DNA from: Vibrio neptunius
Lineage (GTDB): Bacteria > Pseudomonadota > Gammaproteobacteria > Enterobacterales > Vibrionaceae
Assembly: GCF_000967495.1 (NCBI RefSeq)
Contig: NZ_JXXU01000042.1
Span: 1-52,003 of the forward strand
Direction of reading: 5' to 3'
DNA length: 52,003 nucleotides
The position numbers and the translations under genes are program-made. This document shows, in pieces, positions 1 to 8,728 of this stretch (the first letter of the stretch is position 1; every line of letters starts with the position of its first letter). Under the pieces are notes generated by a model, which saw nothing but the letters and a program-made list of their open reading frames with translations, searched no databases and was not told the origin of the DNA.

Positions 1-24
1 CACATTTCAGGACGAGACACGCAA

Positions 25-56
25 ACAAAAAGGGTTGATGTTCTCACATCAACCCT
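25..56 (-). terminator. Intrinsic terminator after yaeH
   Basis: Perfect 11-bp inverted repeat (31-41 with 46-56, loop TCTC). Read on the minus strand it is followed by a T-run (A-run at 27-30 on the plus strand). It lies 36 bases past the yaeH stop and closes the glnD-yaeH unit. Confidence 0.85.
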
Positions 57-92
57 CTGAACTAATTAGACTTCCCGAAGCACAGCGTTCCT

Positions 93-476
93 TTACTTCA
101 GCTTCTCTAAATCCGCTTCAATTTCGGCAATCTTACTTGAAACCACTTTCTCTAAATGACGTAAGTCGGTAAGGATCTTCTGTTTGACATCGACTTCAGT
201 GGTTTTCCCCGGTTTAGTTAGCTTATTCAGTTCATCTATCACTAATGTAAGGTTACGATTGATTTCAGTGACTTCTTTATACTTATGGCTGCCGCTGTCA
301 ACCAGAACATTCTTCACTTGACGCGGGTATTTGAATTTTACGCTTTTAGCGAATAACTCGCCTTTTTGTTTGTGGAAATAGATTTTTAACACATCCTTGT
401 GCGCTTCTTGTCGTAATGAATAGCGCTCAATCTGTTTAGGATCCTGAATACCTAAACCAGTGAGGTGTGGGAACAT
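93..476 (-). CDS. yaeH: UPF0325 / DUF3461 family protein (YaeH)
   Basis: Small 127-residue protein of the YaeH (UPF0325, DUF3461) family. The stretch RYSLRQEAHKDVLKIYF and the later KSVKFKYPRQ are the conserved core I recognise from Escherichia coli YaeH, and the C-terminus is a charged helix ending EIEADLEKLK. There is no signal peptide, membrane segment or catalytic motif, so it is presumably cytosolic; the molecular function is unknown. It lies directly downstream of glnD on the same strand, as in enterobacteria, about 145 bases away, with a strong terminator after it. Family identity is secure; function is not. Confidence 0.9.
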   Translation of the reverse strand: MFPHLTGLGIQDPKQIERYSLRQEAHKDVLKIYFHKQKGELFAKSVKFKYPRQVKNVLVDSGSHKYKEVTEINRNLTLVIDELNKLTKPGKTTEVDVKQKILTDLRHLEKVVSSKIAEIEADLEKLK

Positions 477-622
477 AGGCTACCTCTTTGTGTTGATTAC
501 AAACACCCTGTGCTCTTGTGCTCAGAGTGAACAAATATTGTTAACATCAATAATGTAGCAGTCTAACCACGTTGTAGATAGTTGATTTTTAGAACAGCTT
601 TGCAACTTGTGGGCAAGATCGC

Positions 623-3244
623 TTACGGTGCCAGCTCGGCCACATTAGCGGTAAGACGTTCTCGAAGTTTAGTTTCTTGCTCTTCGGTTAACTTACTACC
701 TTGCTCGCTGGTGATGATAAATAAATCTTCTGCCCGTTCGCCAATGGTAGTAATTTTTGCAGCATGGAGATGAAGATCCAAATCAGCAAACGTTGCTCCG
801 ACTGTGGCAAGTAAACCTGGTGTATCCAATGCAACAAATTCCATTAGTGTGCGTTTTTTGCTCTTTGTCGGCAGAAAATCTACGCAGGTTTTAACTTTAA
901 AGTGCTGCAAATTTCTGGGTACACGGCGAGTTTTTATCTTCGTTGGTCGTCCATCTTGAAGTACGTGCATTAGATGTTTAATGACCGCTTTGTGGCGGCT
1001 TTCGTCAACCACTTGACCATGTTGATCCAGCACCATGAAGGTATCGAGTACATAGCCGTCTTTGCTGGTCATGACTTGAGCGTCGTGTACGTTAAAGTTC
1101 CTTCTATCCAGTTCTGCTACAACGGTTGCAAATAGAGCATGCTGGTCTCGACTGTAGACAAACACTTCGGTGCCGCCTCGGGTCGCTTTCTTTGAGATCA
1201 GTATTAAGGGTTTGGAGTGGTCGTCATGGCGAAGTAGATGGGTACAGTGCCAAGCAATTTGTTTGTGTGTATGACGTAAGAAATAATCAGCCTTGAAACG
1301 TTGCCACAGTACTTCAATTTCTCGTGCGCTGAAGCCTTCTTTGCGAAGTAGGGCAGACGCGAGCTGTTGGTTATGACGAATACGATCTCGCACATCAACG
1401 GGATTTTCCAAGCCTCTGCGCAGGGCTCTTTGGGTTGAATAGAAAAGTTCTGCCAATAGCGTTCGCTTCCAGCTGTTCCATAACTCTGGGTTAGTAGCGC
1501 AAATATCTGCTACTGTTAAGCAAACCAAATACTCAAGATACTCTTCGTCACGCACCTTTTTGGCAAAATCAGTAATGACTTCTGGATCATAAATATCACG
1601 GCGCTGTGCAGTGACCGACATCAGTAAGTGATGCCTTACTAACCAAGCGACTAATTTGGCTTCAGGTTTCGAGAGTCCATGCTCAATACAAAAGTTGTAG
1701 GCTTCTGTCTCGCCAATCACCGAGTGGTCACCACCACGTCCCTTACCTATGTCATGAAAAATCGCAGCGAGGATCAGTAATTCTTTCTTCTGAATACGTG
1801 GATACACTTCGCAGCATATCGGGTGTTTGTCATAGTTGTTTGAATTGCCAAAAGTATTGATATGTTTCAGCAACCTTACACTATGCTCATCAACCGTGTA
1901 GACGTGAAACAGGTCAAACTGCATCTGGCCGACAATTTGACTCCATTGTGGCAAGTAAGCGGCGAGAACACCGAGCTTATGCATCAAACTAAACGCTTTG
2001 TGTAGCGCGTTAGGATGACGGCAAAGCTCAATAAACTTTTCTCGTGCTTCAGGAATGGTATGTAGGAACTTATTAAGACGTCGCCGTGCCGTGCGGAGCT
2101 GACGTAGTGTCGGTGGCGCAACGCCTTCGATACTTGAGTCGTTGGCAATATGCAGGAACATATCGAGAATGGTTTCTGGACGAGCTTGAAATAATGCAGG
2201 TTTGCGAGCTTCGATTAGATGACCACGACGCTGAAAGTCTTCACTAAGGATCTCAGGTTGACACTCAATGCCATTGTTTAAAATGGCTTGGTCAAACAGC
2301 TTAAGCAGCATTTTGTTGAGTTCAGCGACACGTCTTAGCGTACGGTAGAACTCCTTCATCATCATTTCAACGCCGCGATTCCCTTCGCCTTCAAAGCCTA
2401 GACAATCTGCGACTTGAGCCTGATGGGCAAAAGTAAGGCGATTGTCGTACCTTTTCAGATGTAAGTGTAGTGCAAAGCGCACTCGCCAGAGATAATCTTG
2501 GCATTCAACGAGTTCACGATATTCAGCATCGGTTAAAAAGCCATATTTGCTCATTTCTAGCAAAGAAGTTGCACCGAAGTGACGGCGTGCTACCCAGCTG
2601 AGTGTATGAATATCGCGCAATCCGCCTGGTGTGGATTTTATATCGGGCTCGAGGTTATAAGTTGTATCATGATAACGAGCGTGGCGCTCTCGTTGTTCTT
2701 GAACTTTGGCTTTATAGAAGGTTTCGCTTGGCCAAAAAGATTCAGCGTGAATTTCCAATTTCAGTTTCTGGAACGTGTCTTCACAGCCACATAGAAGTCT
2801 TGCTTCTTGGAGGTTGGTCGCCACAGTGAGGTCGTCGCGACCAATAGCTGCACATTCTTCAACCGTTCGTACCGCATGGCCTATTTCGAGCTTAAGGTCC
2901 CAGAGTAACGTAATAAATTCACTGACTTTGTTGGCTAAAGCGTCGGGTAGGGAATGTTTAGACACGACAAGTATATCGATGTCAGACAACGGGTGCAGTT
3001 CCCCTCTCCCGTAGCCGCCAACGGCTACTAAGCTGATATTTGGTTTCTCAGAAAAACCAAAATGCTGCCAAAGCCGATTGAGAAGTAAATCAATGTAGTC
3101 TGAGCGCCCCAGCACAAGAGTTGTTACTGAATGATGACTGAGAAACTCTTGCTTTTGATAGAGATGAAATTGCTCAAGCTGATACTTAAGAATACTAATT
3201 GAAATCTGCTCATCGGCAAACGTCAAAGGAGACTGAAAGGGCAT
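623..3244 (-). CDS. glnD: Bifunctional uridylyltransferase / uridylyl-removing enzyme GlnD
   Basis: Nitrogen sensor that adds UMP to, or removes it from, PII proteins (GlnB) according to glutamine level. About 873 residues, family-typical. In order: a nucleotidyltransferase domain with GGYGRGELHPLSDID near residues 76-90; a long helical region with PGGLRDIH; an HD hydrolase domain with FHDIGKGRGGDHS near 495; and two C-terminal ACT domains starting near 690 and 800 that bind glutamine. I chose the ATG at 3244 (MPFQSPLTF). A TTG at 3280 would add 12 residues, but nothing supports it and it would approach the map terminator. The substrate gene glnB is in this same window at 25.9 kb. All expected catalytic motifs are present. 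Confidence 0.96.
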   Translation of the reverse strand: MPFQSPLTFADEQISISILKYQLEQFHLYQKQEFLSHHSVTTLVLGRSDYIDLLLNRLWQHFGFSEKPNISLVAVGGYGRGELHPLSDIDILVVSKHSLPDALANKVSEFITLLWDLKLEIGHAVRTVEECAAIGRDDLTVATNLQEARLLCGCEDTFQKLKLEIHAESFWPSETFYKAKVQEQRERHARYHDTTYNLEPDIKSTPGGLRDIHTLSWVARRHFGATSLLEMSKYGFLTDAEYRELVECQDYLWRVRFALHLHLKRYDNRLTFAHQAQVADCLGFEGEGNRGVEMMMKEFYRTLRRVAELNKMLLKLFDQAILNNGIECQPEILSEDFQRRGHLIEARKPALFQARPETILDMFLHIANDSSIEGVAPPTLRQLRTARRRLNKFLHTIPEAREKFIELCRHPNALHKAFSLMHKLGVLAAYLPQWSQIVGQMQFDLFHVYTVDEHSVRLLKHINTFGNSNNYDKHPICCEVYPRIQKKELLILAAIFHDIGKGRGGDHSVIGETEAYNFCIEHGLSKPEAKLVAWLVRHHLLMSVTAQRRDIYDPEVITDFAKKVRDEEYLEYLVCLTVADICATNPELWNSWKRTLLAELFYSTQRALRRGLENPVDVRDRIRHNQQLASALLRKEGFSAREIEVLWQRFKADYFLRHTHKQIAWHCTHLLRHDDHSKPLILISKKATRGGTEVFVYSRDQHALFATVVAELDRRNFNVHDAQVMTSKDGYVLDTFMVLDQHGQVVDESRHKAVIKHLMHVLQDGRPTKIKTRRVPRNLQHFKVKTCVDFLPTKSKKRTLMEFVALDTPGLLATVGATFADLDLHLHAAKITTIGERAEDLFIITSEQGSKLTEEQETKLRERLTANVAELAP

Positions 3245-3300
3245 ATTGCAAATCCGTGCTAAACATCCATTAGATACCAATCTATCAAAACGGAGCAGAT

Positions 3301-3332
3301 AAAAAAATATCCCCGATGATGTGGGGATATTT
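3301..3332 (-). terminator. Intrinsic terminator after map
   Basis: Ten-base arms AAATATCCCC (3305-3314) and GGGGATATTT (3323-3332). On the minus strand the hairpin runs into seven T residues. It lies 18 bases past the map stop and separates map from glnD. Confidence 0.85.
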
Positions 3333-3349
3333 TATTGTACTCAGGTAGG

Positions 3350-4228
3350 TTAAACGTTGTTCATTATACGCGGTATAGTGTCATCGCTGCGCAACGTCAT
3401 GACTTCACAACCTGTTTTGGTCACTAGAAGGGTGTGTTCGTACTGTGCTGATTTTTTACCATCGCCCGTATAAACCGTCCAATCATCTTCAGCGTCAACT
3501 GTGACGCCAAACTTACCAGCGTTGATCATTGGCTCGATAGTAAAGCACATGCCTTCTTTCAGAACACGGCGATCATTGTTTTTGTAGTGGACAATTTGGG
3601 GCTCTTCATGGAACTCATTACCAATGCCATGACCACAGAAGTCTTTCACAATAGAGAACTTATTACGTGGGTTCTTTTTGTTGTTTTCCTTGATGTACTT
3701 TTCAATCGCAGTACCGATGTCACCGACAGTTGCTCCTGGTTTTACCTTGCGCATTCCTACATACAGTGCTTCTTGAGTGACCATACATAAGCGCTTATCA
3801 GCCGGAGATACATCGCCAACAAAGAACATTTTCGATGTGTCGCCATGATAACCTTGCGGTCGTACGCTGAGGTCAGCGTTTTCATCATTAGGAACAATGA
3901 CAGTAATATCAACGTTGATAATGTCTCCATTTTTCAGAACGGCAGGTTTTGGCTGACCGTTGCTGCCTACTTCATCTTCTGATGCTGGGATACCGTGACA
4001 CACAATATGGTTGATTGAAGTACAAATGGATTTAGGGAATCCGTGGTAATCAAGAGGGGCAGAGTAAGCGCCTTTTTCGATCCCATAGTCATGACAAATT
4101 TGGTTCAATTCATCTGTCGTTACCCCTTCTTTGATGTGAGGCTCGATCATTTCTAGGATTTCAGCGGCTAGTGCGCCTGCGATTCGCATGCGCTCGATTT
4201 CTTCAGCGGTTTTGATCTTGATTGACAT
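3350..4228 (-). CDS. map: Methionine aminopeptidase, type I
   Basis: Removes the initiator methionine from nascent proteins in the cytosol. The 292-residue protein shows the pita-bread fold signatures: Asp in INVDITV, Asp in HGDTSKMF, His in GHGIGNEFHEEP, Glu in TIEPMI and the final Glu in QYEHTLL, together the five metal ligands. It is about 28 residues longer than the 264-residue E. coli enzyme. The extra residues lie mainly as two loops around the first metal-ligand strand (SEDEVGSNGQPKPA and PNDENADLSVRPQG) and one before GHGIG (NNKKNPRNK). It is divergent from rpsB, the usual arrangement, and has its own terminator. Confidence 0.96.
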   Translation of the reverse strand: MSIKIKTAEEIERMRIAGALAAEILEMIEPHIKEGVTTDELNQICHDYGIEKGAYSAPLDYHGFPKSICTSINHIVCHGIPASEDEVGSNGQPKPAVLKNGDIINVDITVIVPNDENADLSVRPQGYHGDTSKMFFVGDVSPADKRLCMVTQEALYVGMRKVKPGATVGDIGTAIEKYIKENNKKNPRNKFSIVKDFCGHGIGNEFHEEPQIVHYKNNDRRVLKEGMCFTIEPMINAGKFGVTVDAEDDWTVYTGDGKKSAQYEHTLLVTKTGCEVMTLRSDDTIPRIMNNV

Positions 4229-4400
4229 CGGCTTTCTCTATTTCATTCAGTGGCACTCTATGGTGCGAATGGGCGCATTCTAGCAGGAACCGTGCATAAT
4301 GAGAATGATTCTTCATGTAGTCCTATACGTAAATAAGCACGGAGATAGCCAGTCTGTGCAATGAATAATCGTTTTTTTTCCTAGCCATGAAGGGCTAAAA

Positions 4401-4420
4401 TGTGGTATAAAGCGCGCCGG
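4401..4420 (+). promoter_or_regulatory. rpsB promoter: extended -10 and GC-rich discriminator
   Basis: TGTGGTATAAAG followed by GCGCGCC. The -10 TATAAA is at 4406-4411 with an upstream TGTGG extension and no good -35. I recall this combination as a conserved gammaproteobacterial rpsB promoter. A GC-rich discriminator is typical of promoters under stringent (ppGpp/DksA) control. The transcription start would lie near 4418, giving a leader of roughly 170 bases. Confidence 0.7.
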
Positions 4421-4520
4421 AAATGTCGTCTGTTCTCTCTGTTTGGTGAAACCATACGGCGAAGCTGATGACTTCCAACTAACTTATATCTTTAAATCAC
4501 ACACATTCCGTCACATATTC

Positions 4521-4591
4521 CGGGGTGCTGGGCAGAAGCTTAGTCGGAGTTATGGGGGATGTGGAGGCCTAACCCCATAGAGGATTTTAAA
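4521..4591 (+). promoter_or_regulatory. Structured rpsB leader, likely S2 autoregulatory site
   Basis: The leader before rpsB contains a clear stem, TATGGGG (4551-4557) with CCCCATA (4573-4579). It ends on the ribosome-binding site AGAGGA (4579-4584), so folding touches translation initiation. A G-rich segment (GGGGTGCTGGGC from 4522) lies just upstream. In gammaproteobacteria ribosomal protein S2 represses rpsB-tsf through the leader; this element is the natural candidate. The structure is seen; the S2 role is inferred from the family. Confidence 0.6.
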
Positions 4592-5320
4592 ATGGCAACT
4601 GTATCAATGCGCGATATGCTTAAAGCTGGTGTTCACTTTGGTCACCAGACTCGTTACTGGAACCCAAAAATGAAGCCATTCATCTTTGGTGCTCGTAACA
4701 AAGTTCATATCATCAACCTAGAAAAAACGGTACCAATGTTCAACGACGCTCTAGCGGAACTAGCTAAAGTTGGCGAAAAGAAAGGTAAAGTTTTATTTGT
4801 AGGTACTAAGCGCGCTGCATCTGAAGCTGTTAAAGAAGCTGCTATTGCAAGCAACCAGTTCTACGTTAACAACCGCTGGTTAGGCGGTATGCTAACAAAC
4901 TACAAAACTGTTCGTCAGTCTATCAAGCGTCTAAAAGACCTAGAAGCACAGTCTCAAGACGGTACTTTTGACAAGCTAACTAAGAAAGAAGCTCTAATGC
5001 GTACTCGCGAAATGGAGAAGCTAGAGAAATCTCTTGGTGGTATCAAAGATATGGGCGGTCTACCTGACGCTCTATTCGTAATCGACGCTGATCACGAGCA
5101 CATCGCAGTTAAAGAAGCAAACAACCTAGGTATCCCAGTTTACGCTGTAGTTGATACTAACTCTAACCCAGATGGCGTTGACTTCGTTATCCCTGGTAAC
5201 GATGACGCAATCCGTGCGGTACAGCTATACCTAAACGCTGCTGCTTCTGCAGTAACTGAAGGTCGTAACAAAGATGTTGCTGCAGCTGCTGAAAAAGACG
5301 GTTTCGTAGAAGCTGAATAA
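4592..5320 (+). CDS. rpsB: 30S ribosomal protein S2
   Basis: Small-subunit protein of 242 residues, required for S1 binding to the 30S subunit. The start MATVSMRDMLKAGVHFGHQTRYWNPKM and the internal NNRWLGGMLTNYKTVRQSI are S2 signatures; the tail is the alanine/glutamate-rich C-terminus usual for S2. I placed the start at the ATG at 4592, behind AGAGGA. An in-frame upstream extension of 11 residues passes through the leader stem and is not credible. Codon use is strongly biased, as expected for a highly expressed gene. tsf follows after a hairpin. Confidence 0.97.
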   Translation: MATVSMRDMLKAGVHFGHQTRYWNPKMKPFIFGARNKVHIINLEKTVPMFNDALAELAKVGEKKGKVLFVGTKRAASEAVKEAAIASNQFYVNNRWLGGMLTNYKTVRQSIKRLKDLEAQSQDGTFDKLTKKEALMRTREMEKLEKSLGGIKDMGGLPDALFVIDADHEHIAVKEANNLGIPVYAVVDTNSNPDGVDFVIPGNDDAIRAVQLYLNAAASAVTEGRNKDVAAAAEKDGFVEAE

Positions 5321-5389
5321 TAGCGGCTCCGCGTCACACTTGGTTTATGTGCAATCTAGTTGCCACTTAAATTGAGTTATAGTTATCAG

Positions 5390-5419
5390 CAGGGGCCAAA
5401 ATTTAGGCCCCTGTTTTTT
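5390..5419 (+). terminator. Hairpin with T-run between rpsB and tsf (attenuator)
   Basis: Perfect 8-bp stem CAGGGGCC (5390-5397) / GGCCCCTG (5406-5413) followed by six T. It sits inside the rpsB-tsf operon 70 bases after the rpsB stop. It probably acts as a partial terminator that sets the S2 to EF-Ts ratio. Confidence 0.8.
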
Positions 5420-5451
5420 ACCAAATCCAGATTTAAACTGAGGAATAGAGA

Positions 5452-6294
5452 ATGGCTGTTACTGCTGCTCTAGTTAAAGAACTGCGCGACCGTACTGGCG
5501 CAGGTATGATGGAATGTAAGAAAGCGCTTGTTGAAACTAACGGCGACGTCGAACTAGCAATCGAAAACATGCGCAAATCAGGTGCTGCGAAAGCTGCTAA
5601 GAAAGCAGGTAACGTTGCGGCTGAAGGTGCAATCATCATCAGAGAAGACAACGGTGTTGCTGCTCTTCTTGAAGTTAACTGCCAAACTGACTTTGTTGCC
5701 AAAGATGGTAACTTCACTGCATTCGCAGAGAAAGTTGCAGCAGACGCTCTAGCATCTAAAGCTTCTGTTGAAGAACTAGTCGCTAAATTCGAAGAAGAGC
5801 GTATTGCTCTTGTTGCTAAGATCGGCGAAAACATCAACATCCGTCGCGTTCAGTACGTTGAAGGTACTGCGATCGCTTCTTACCGCCACGGTGAGAAAAT
5901 CGGTGTAGTTGTTGCAGGTGAAGGCGACGCTGAAACTCTTAAGCACGTTGCAATGCACGTAGCGGCTTCTCGTCCAGAGTACGTAAACCCAGAAGATGTA
6001 CCTGCTGACGTAGTAGAAAAAGAAAAAGCTGTTCAAGTTGAAATCGCTATGAACGAAGGTAAACCAGCTGAAATCGCAGAGAAAATGGTTGTTGGCCGCA
6101 TGAAGAAATTCACAGGCGAAATCTCTCTGACTGGCCAAGCTTTCGTTATGGAACCTAAGAAGTCTGTAGGCGAAATCCTGAAAGAACGTGGTGCTTCAGT
6201 AGCTACATTTGTTCGCCTAGAAGTAGGTGAAGGTATCGATAAGGGCGAAGAAATGAGCTTCGCTGACGAAGTAGCAGCTGCTCAAAAAGGTTAA
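5452..6294 (+). CDS. tsf: Translation elongation factor Ts
   Basis: Guanine-nucleotide exchange factor that recycles EF-Tu-GDP. 280 residues, typical of the gammaproteobacterial form. The N-terminal UBA-like module carries RTGAGMMECKKAL (14-26) and the EF-Tu contact motif TDFVAK is at 79-84, followed by the core subdomains. The ATG at 5452 follows GAGGAATAGAG. It is co-transcribed with rpsB through the attenuator hairpin and is closed by a terminator at about 6320. Codon use is highly biased. Confidence 0.97.
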   Translation: MAVTAALVKELRDRTGAGMMECKKALVETNGDVELAIENMRKSGAAKAAKKAGNVAAEGAIIIREDNGVAALLEVNCQTDFVAKDGNFTAFAEKVAADALASKASVEELVAKFEEERIALVAKIGENINIRRVQYVEGTAIASYRHGEKIGVVVAGEGDAETLKHVAMHVAASRPEYVNPEDVPADVVEKEKAVQVEIAMNEGKPAEIAEKMVVGRMKKFTGEISLTGQAFVMEPKKSVGEILKERGASVATFVRLEVGEGIDKGEEMSFADEVAAAQKG

Positions 6295-6319
6295 TCCTTA
6301 GACCAGTGCATAAAGTTTA

Positions 6320-6346
6320 GACCGTAGCCAAGGCTGCGGTCTTTTT
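6320..6346 (+). terminator. Intrinsic terminator after tsf
   Basis: Stem GACCGTAGCC (6320-6329) / GGCTGCGGTC (6332-6341), with one G-U pair, followed by five T. It ends the rpsB-tsf transcript. Confidence 0.85.
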
Positions 6347-6474
6347 ACGACTGGCGTTTAAACGATTAACCGTGATGAATGGGTAAGAAGTCAGTGTTTC
6401 TAGAGTAGAAAATGCACTTTTTGTCCATCCATGACTGTTAATCAACAACAACTCTCTTTTGGAAGGTAAACTCC

Positions 6475-7206
6475 ATGACTACGAACCCTAAACCAGCGTA
6501 TCAACGTATTCTGTTAAAACTGAGTGGTGAAGCACTTCAAGGCGAAGAAGGTTTTGGTATTGATCCTGCGATCTTGGATCGTATGGCTCAAGAAGTAAAA
6601 GAACTGGTTGAACTGGGTGTTCAGGTCGGTGTGGTTATCGGTGGTGGTAACTTGTTCCGTGGTGCAGGTCTTGCTGAAGCGGGTATGAACCGTGTTGTTG
6701 GTGACCACATGGGTATGTTAGCAACAGTAATGAACGGTTTGGCGATGCGTGATGCTTTGCACCGTGCATACGTCAATGCTCGTGTTATGTCTGCAATCCC
6801 ACTGAAAGGCGTGTGTGACGATTACAACTGGGCAGATGCAATCCGCGAACTGCGCCAAGGCCGTGTTGTTATCTTCTCAGCAGGTACAGGTAACCCATTC
6901 TTCACAACCGATTCTGCTGCATGTCTACGCGGAATTGAAATTGAAGCTGACGTAGTTCTAAAAGCGACAAAAGTTGATGGTGTATTTACGGCTGACCCAG
7001 TAGCCAACCCTGACGCAGAGCTGTATGATAACCTGAGCTACGCAGAAGTTCTTGATAAAGAACTAAAAGTGATGGATTTAGCAGCATTTACACTGGCTCG
7101 TGACCATAAAATGCCAATCCGAGTATTCAATATGAACAAACCAGGCGCACTACGTCGCGTGGTAATGGGTGAAGCAGAAGGCACTCTAATTAGTACCGCT
7201 GAATAA
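6475..7206 (+). CDS. pyrH: Uridylate kinase (UMP kinase)
   Basis: Converts UMP and ATP to UDP and ADP in pyrimidine synthesis. It is a hexameric amino-acid-kinase-fold enzyme, unrelated to eukaryotic UMP kinases. 243 residues. Visible motifs are KLSGEA (15-20), GGGNLFRG (56-63), and GTGNPFFTTDSAA from about 137, which forms the nucleotide-binding region. The ATG at 6475 follows GGAAGG. It lies after the tsf terminator and 100 bases before frr, as in most gammaproteobacteria. Confidence 0.97.
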   Translation: MTTNPKPAYQRILLKLSGEALQGEEGFGIDPAILDRMAQEVKELVELGVQVGVVIGGGNLFRGAGLAEAGMNRVVGDHMGMLATVMNGLAMRDALHRAYVNARVMSAIPLKGVCDDYNWADAIRELRQGRVVIFSAGTGNPFFTTDSAACLRGIEIEADVVLKATKVDGVFTADPVANPDAELYDNLSYAEVLDKELKVMDLAAFTLARDHKMPIRVFNMNKPGALRRVVMGEAEGTLISTAE

Positions 7207-7307
7207 TTCATTCAACCACAGCGTGACTAATTCATGCTGTGGCATTGCCTTTTGAAGGATCCTGATTAGGCTTTCTTCTAAAAAGAATGACACATTAAGG
7301 TGATATT

Positions 7308-7865
7308 GTGATTAACGAAATCAAACAAGACGCTCAAGAGCGCATGGAAAAAAGCGTAGAAGCGCTAAAGAACAACCTTTCTAAAGTACGTACAGGTCGT
7401 GCACATCCAAGCCTACTTTCTGGTATATCGGTAGAGTACTACGGTGCGCCAACACCTCTAAACCAGGTGGCGAACGTAGTAGCAGAAGATGCTCGTACAC
7501 TAGCAATCACAGTATTCGATAAAGAGCTAACGCCAAAAGTTGAAAAAGCGATCATGATGTCTGACTTAGGTCTAAACCCTATGTCTGCAGGCACGATTAT
7601 TCGCGTTCCACTTCCACCGCTAACGGAAGAGCGTCGTAAAGATCTCGTTAAAATCGTTCGTGGCGAAGCTGAGGGTGGTCGTGTGGCTATCCGTAATATC
7701 CGTCGTGATGCGAACGGTGAACTAAAAGCCCTACTGAAAGACAAAGAAATCTCTGAAGATGAAGATCGTAAAGGTCAAGACGAGATTCAGAAAATCACTG
7801 ACGCAGCTGTTAAACAAGTAGATGAAGTGTTAGCGGCAAAAGAAAAAGAGTTGATGGAAGTTTAA
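7308..7865 (+). CDS. frr: Ribosome recycling factor
   Basis: Splits post-termination ribosomes together with EF-G. 185 residues, the standard length. The sequence shows the two-domain RRF pattern: a helical stem (residues 1-30 and 105-185) and the inserted beta domain with VRTGRAHPSLLSGISVEYYGAPTPLNQVA. The start codon is GTG at 7308 with AAGGTGA just upstream. A strong terminator follows 28 bases after the stop. Confidence 0.97.
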   Translation: MINEIKQDAQERMEKSVEALKNNLSKVRTGRAHPSLLSGISVEYYGAPTPLNQVANVVAEDARTLAITVFDKELTPKVEKAIMMSDLGLNPMSAGTIIRVPLPPLTEERRKDLVKIVRGEAEGGRVAIRNIRRDANGELKALLKDKEISEDEDRKGQDEIQKITDAAVKQVDEVLAAKEKELMEV

Positions 7866-7892
7866 TTCCATCTAGACTCTGGATACAGAGAA

Positions 7893-7920
7893 CGCTGTGC
7901 TCGCAGCACAGCGTTTTTTT
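7893..7920 (+). terminator. Intrinsic terminator after frr
   Basis: Perfect 9-bp stem CGCTGTGCT (7893-7901) / AGCACAGCG (7905-7913), loop CGC, then seven T. It closes pyrH-frr; uppS starts 42 bases later and so should have its own promoter or depend on read-through. Confidence 0.9.
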
Positions 7921-7961
7921 ATGCTAATCTTTGTCCCCTGCTGGTAATCATAAATCCTTGT

Positions 7962-8717
7962 ATGCAAAACTCTCAACTCTCACCAGAATCACTTCCTAAA
8001 CACATTGCAATTATCATGGATGGCAACGGGCGCTGGGCAAAAGCCCAAGGTAAGCCGCGTGTGTTTGGTCATAAAAATGGCGTTGCTGCTGTCCGAAAAA
8101 CTATTTCGACCTCTGCAAAATTGGGCATAAAGGCGATCACGCTATTTGCCTTTAGCAGTGAAAACTGGCGCCGTCCTGAAGAAGAAGTCGGTGTACTGAT
8201 GGAGTTATTCATTACGGTTCTCTCGACAGAAATTAAAAAGCTACACAAGAATAACTTACGACTCCGTGTTATTGGTGACATGAGCCGATTTAATGAGCGT
8301 TTACAAAAGAAAATAGCTCAGGCTGAAGCAATGACTGCGGATAACAGTGGTATGGTTGTTAACATAGCCGCTAACTATGGTGGTAAGTGGGACATCGTAG
8401 AAGCAACGAAAGAAATTGCCACAAAAGTCGCAAATGGTGAGATTCACGCAGGTGATGTCAACGAAGACATAATGACTCAGCATTTGACGATGTCAGATTT
8501 GCCAGAAGTGGACCTACTGATTAGAACCAGCGGTGAATGTCGAATCAGTAACTTTATGTTGTGGCAAATGGCGTATGCAGAAATGTACTTCACGCCAATT
8601 TACTGGCCTGAATTCGACGAAAACAGCTTAATTGAAGCAGTGACTTGGTTTGTTAATCGAGAAAGGCGATTCGGTTGCACCGGTGAACAAATCAAGGCAT
8701 TGATGGAAAGCGACTAA
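7962..8717 (+). CDS. uppS: Undecaprenyl diphosphate synthase
   Basis: Cis-prenyltransferase that extends farnesyl diphosphate with eight isoprene units to make the C55 carrier lipid for peptidoglycan and O-antigen. 251 residues. The catalytic Asp20 lies in IIMDGNGRWA, with Arg33 and His37 (VFGHKNG), the FSSENW motif (about 64-69), Arg188, Arg194 and Glu207, matching the E. coli layout with an offset of six. One difference is Cys193 (SGECRISN) where E. coli has His199. It heads the uppS-cdsA-ispC-rseP unit; cdsA follows after 11 bases. Confidence 0.96.
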   Translation: MQNSQLSPESLPKHIAIIMDGNGRWAKAQGKPRVFGHKNGVAAVRKTISTSAKLGIKAITLFAFSSENWRRPEEEVGVLMELFITVLSTEIKKLHKNNLRLRVIGDMSRFNERLQKKIAQAEAMTADNSGMVVNIAANYGGKWDIVEATKEIATKVANGEIHAGDVNEDIMTQHLTMSDLPEVDLLIRTSGECRISNFMLWQMAYAEMYFTPIYWPEFDENSLIEAVTWFVNRERRFGCTGEQIKALMESD

Positions 8718-8728
8718 AGGATCCAAGT

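Noticed and set aside
4559..4591. Eleven-residue upstream extension of rpsB
   Set aside because: It runs through the leader stem and the ribosome-binding site; the S2 family starts at MATVSMRDML.
5433..5840. Long open frame antisense to tsf
   Set aside because: It is composed of low-complexity Ser/Ala/Arg-type codon reflections of the highly biased tsf codons, has no ribosome-binding site and lies wholly within tsf.
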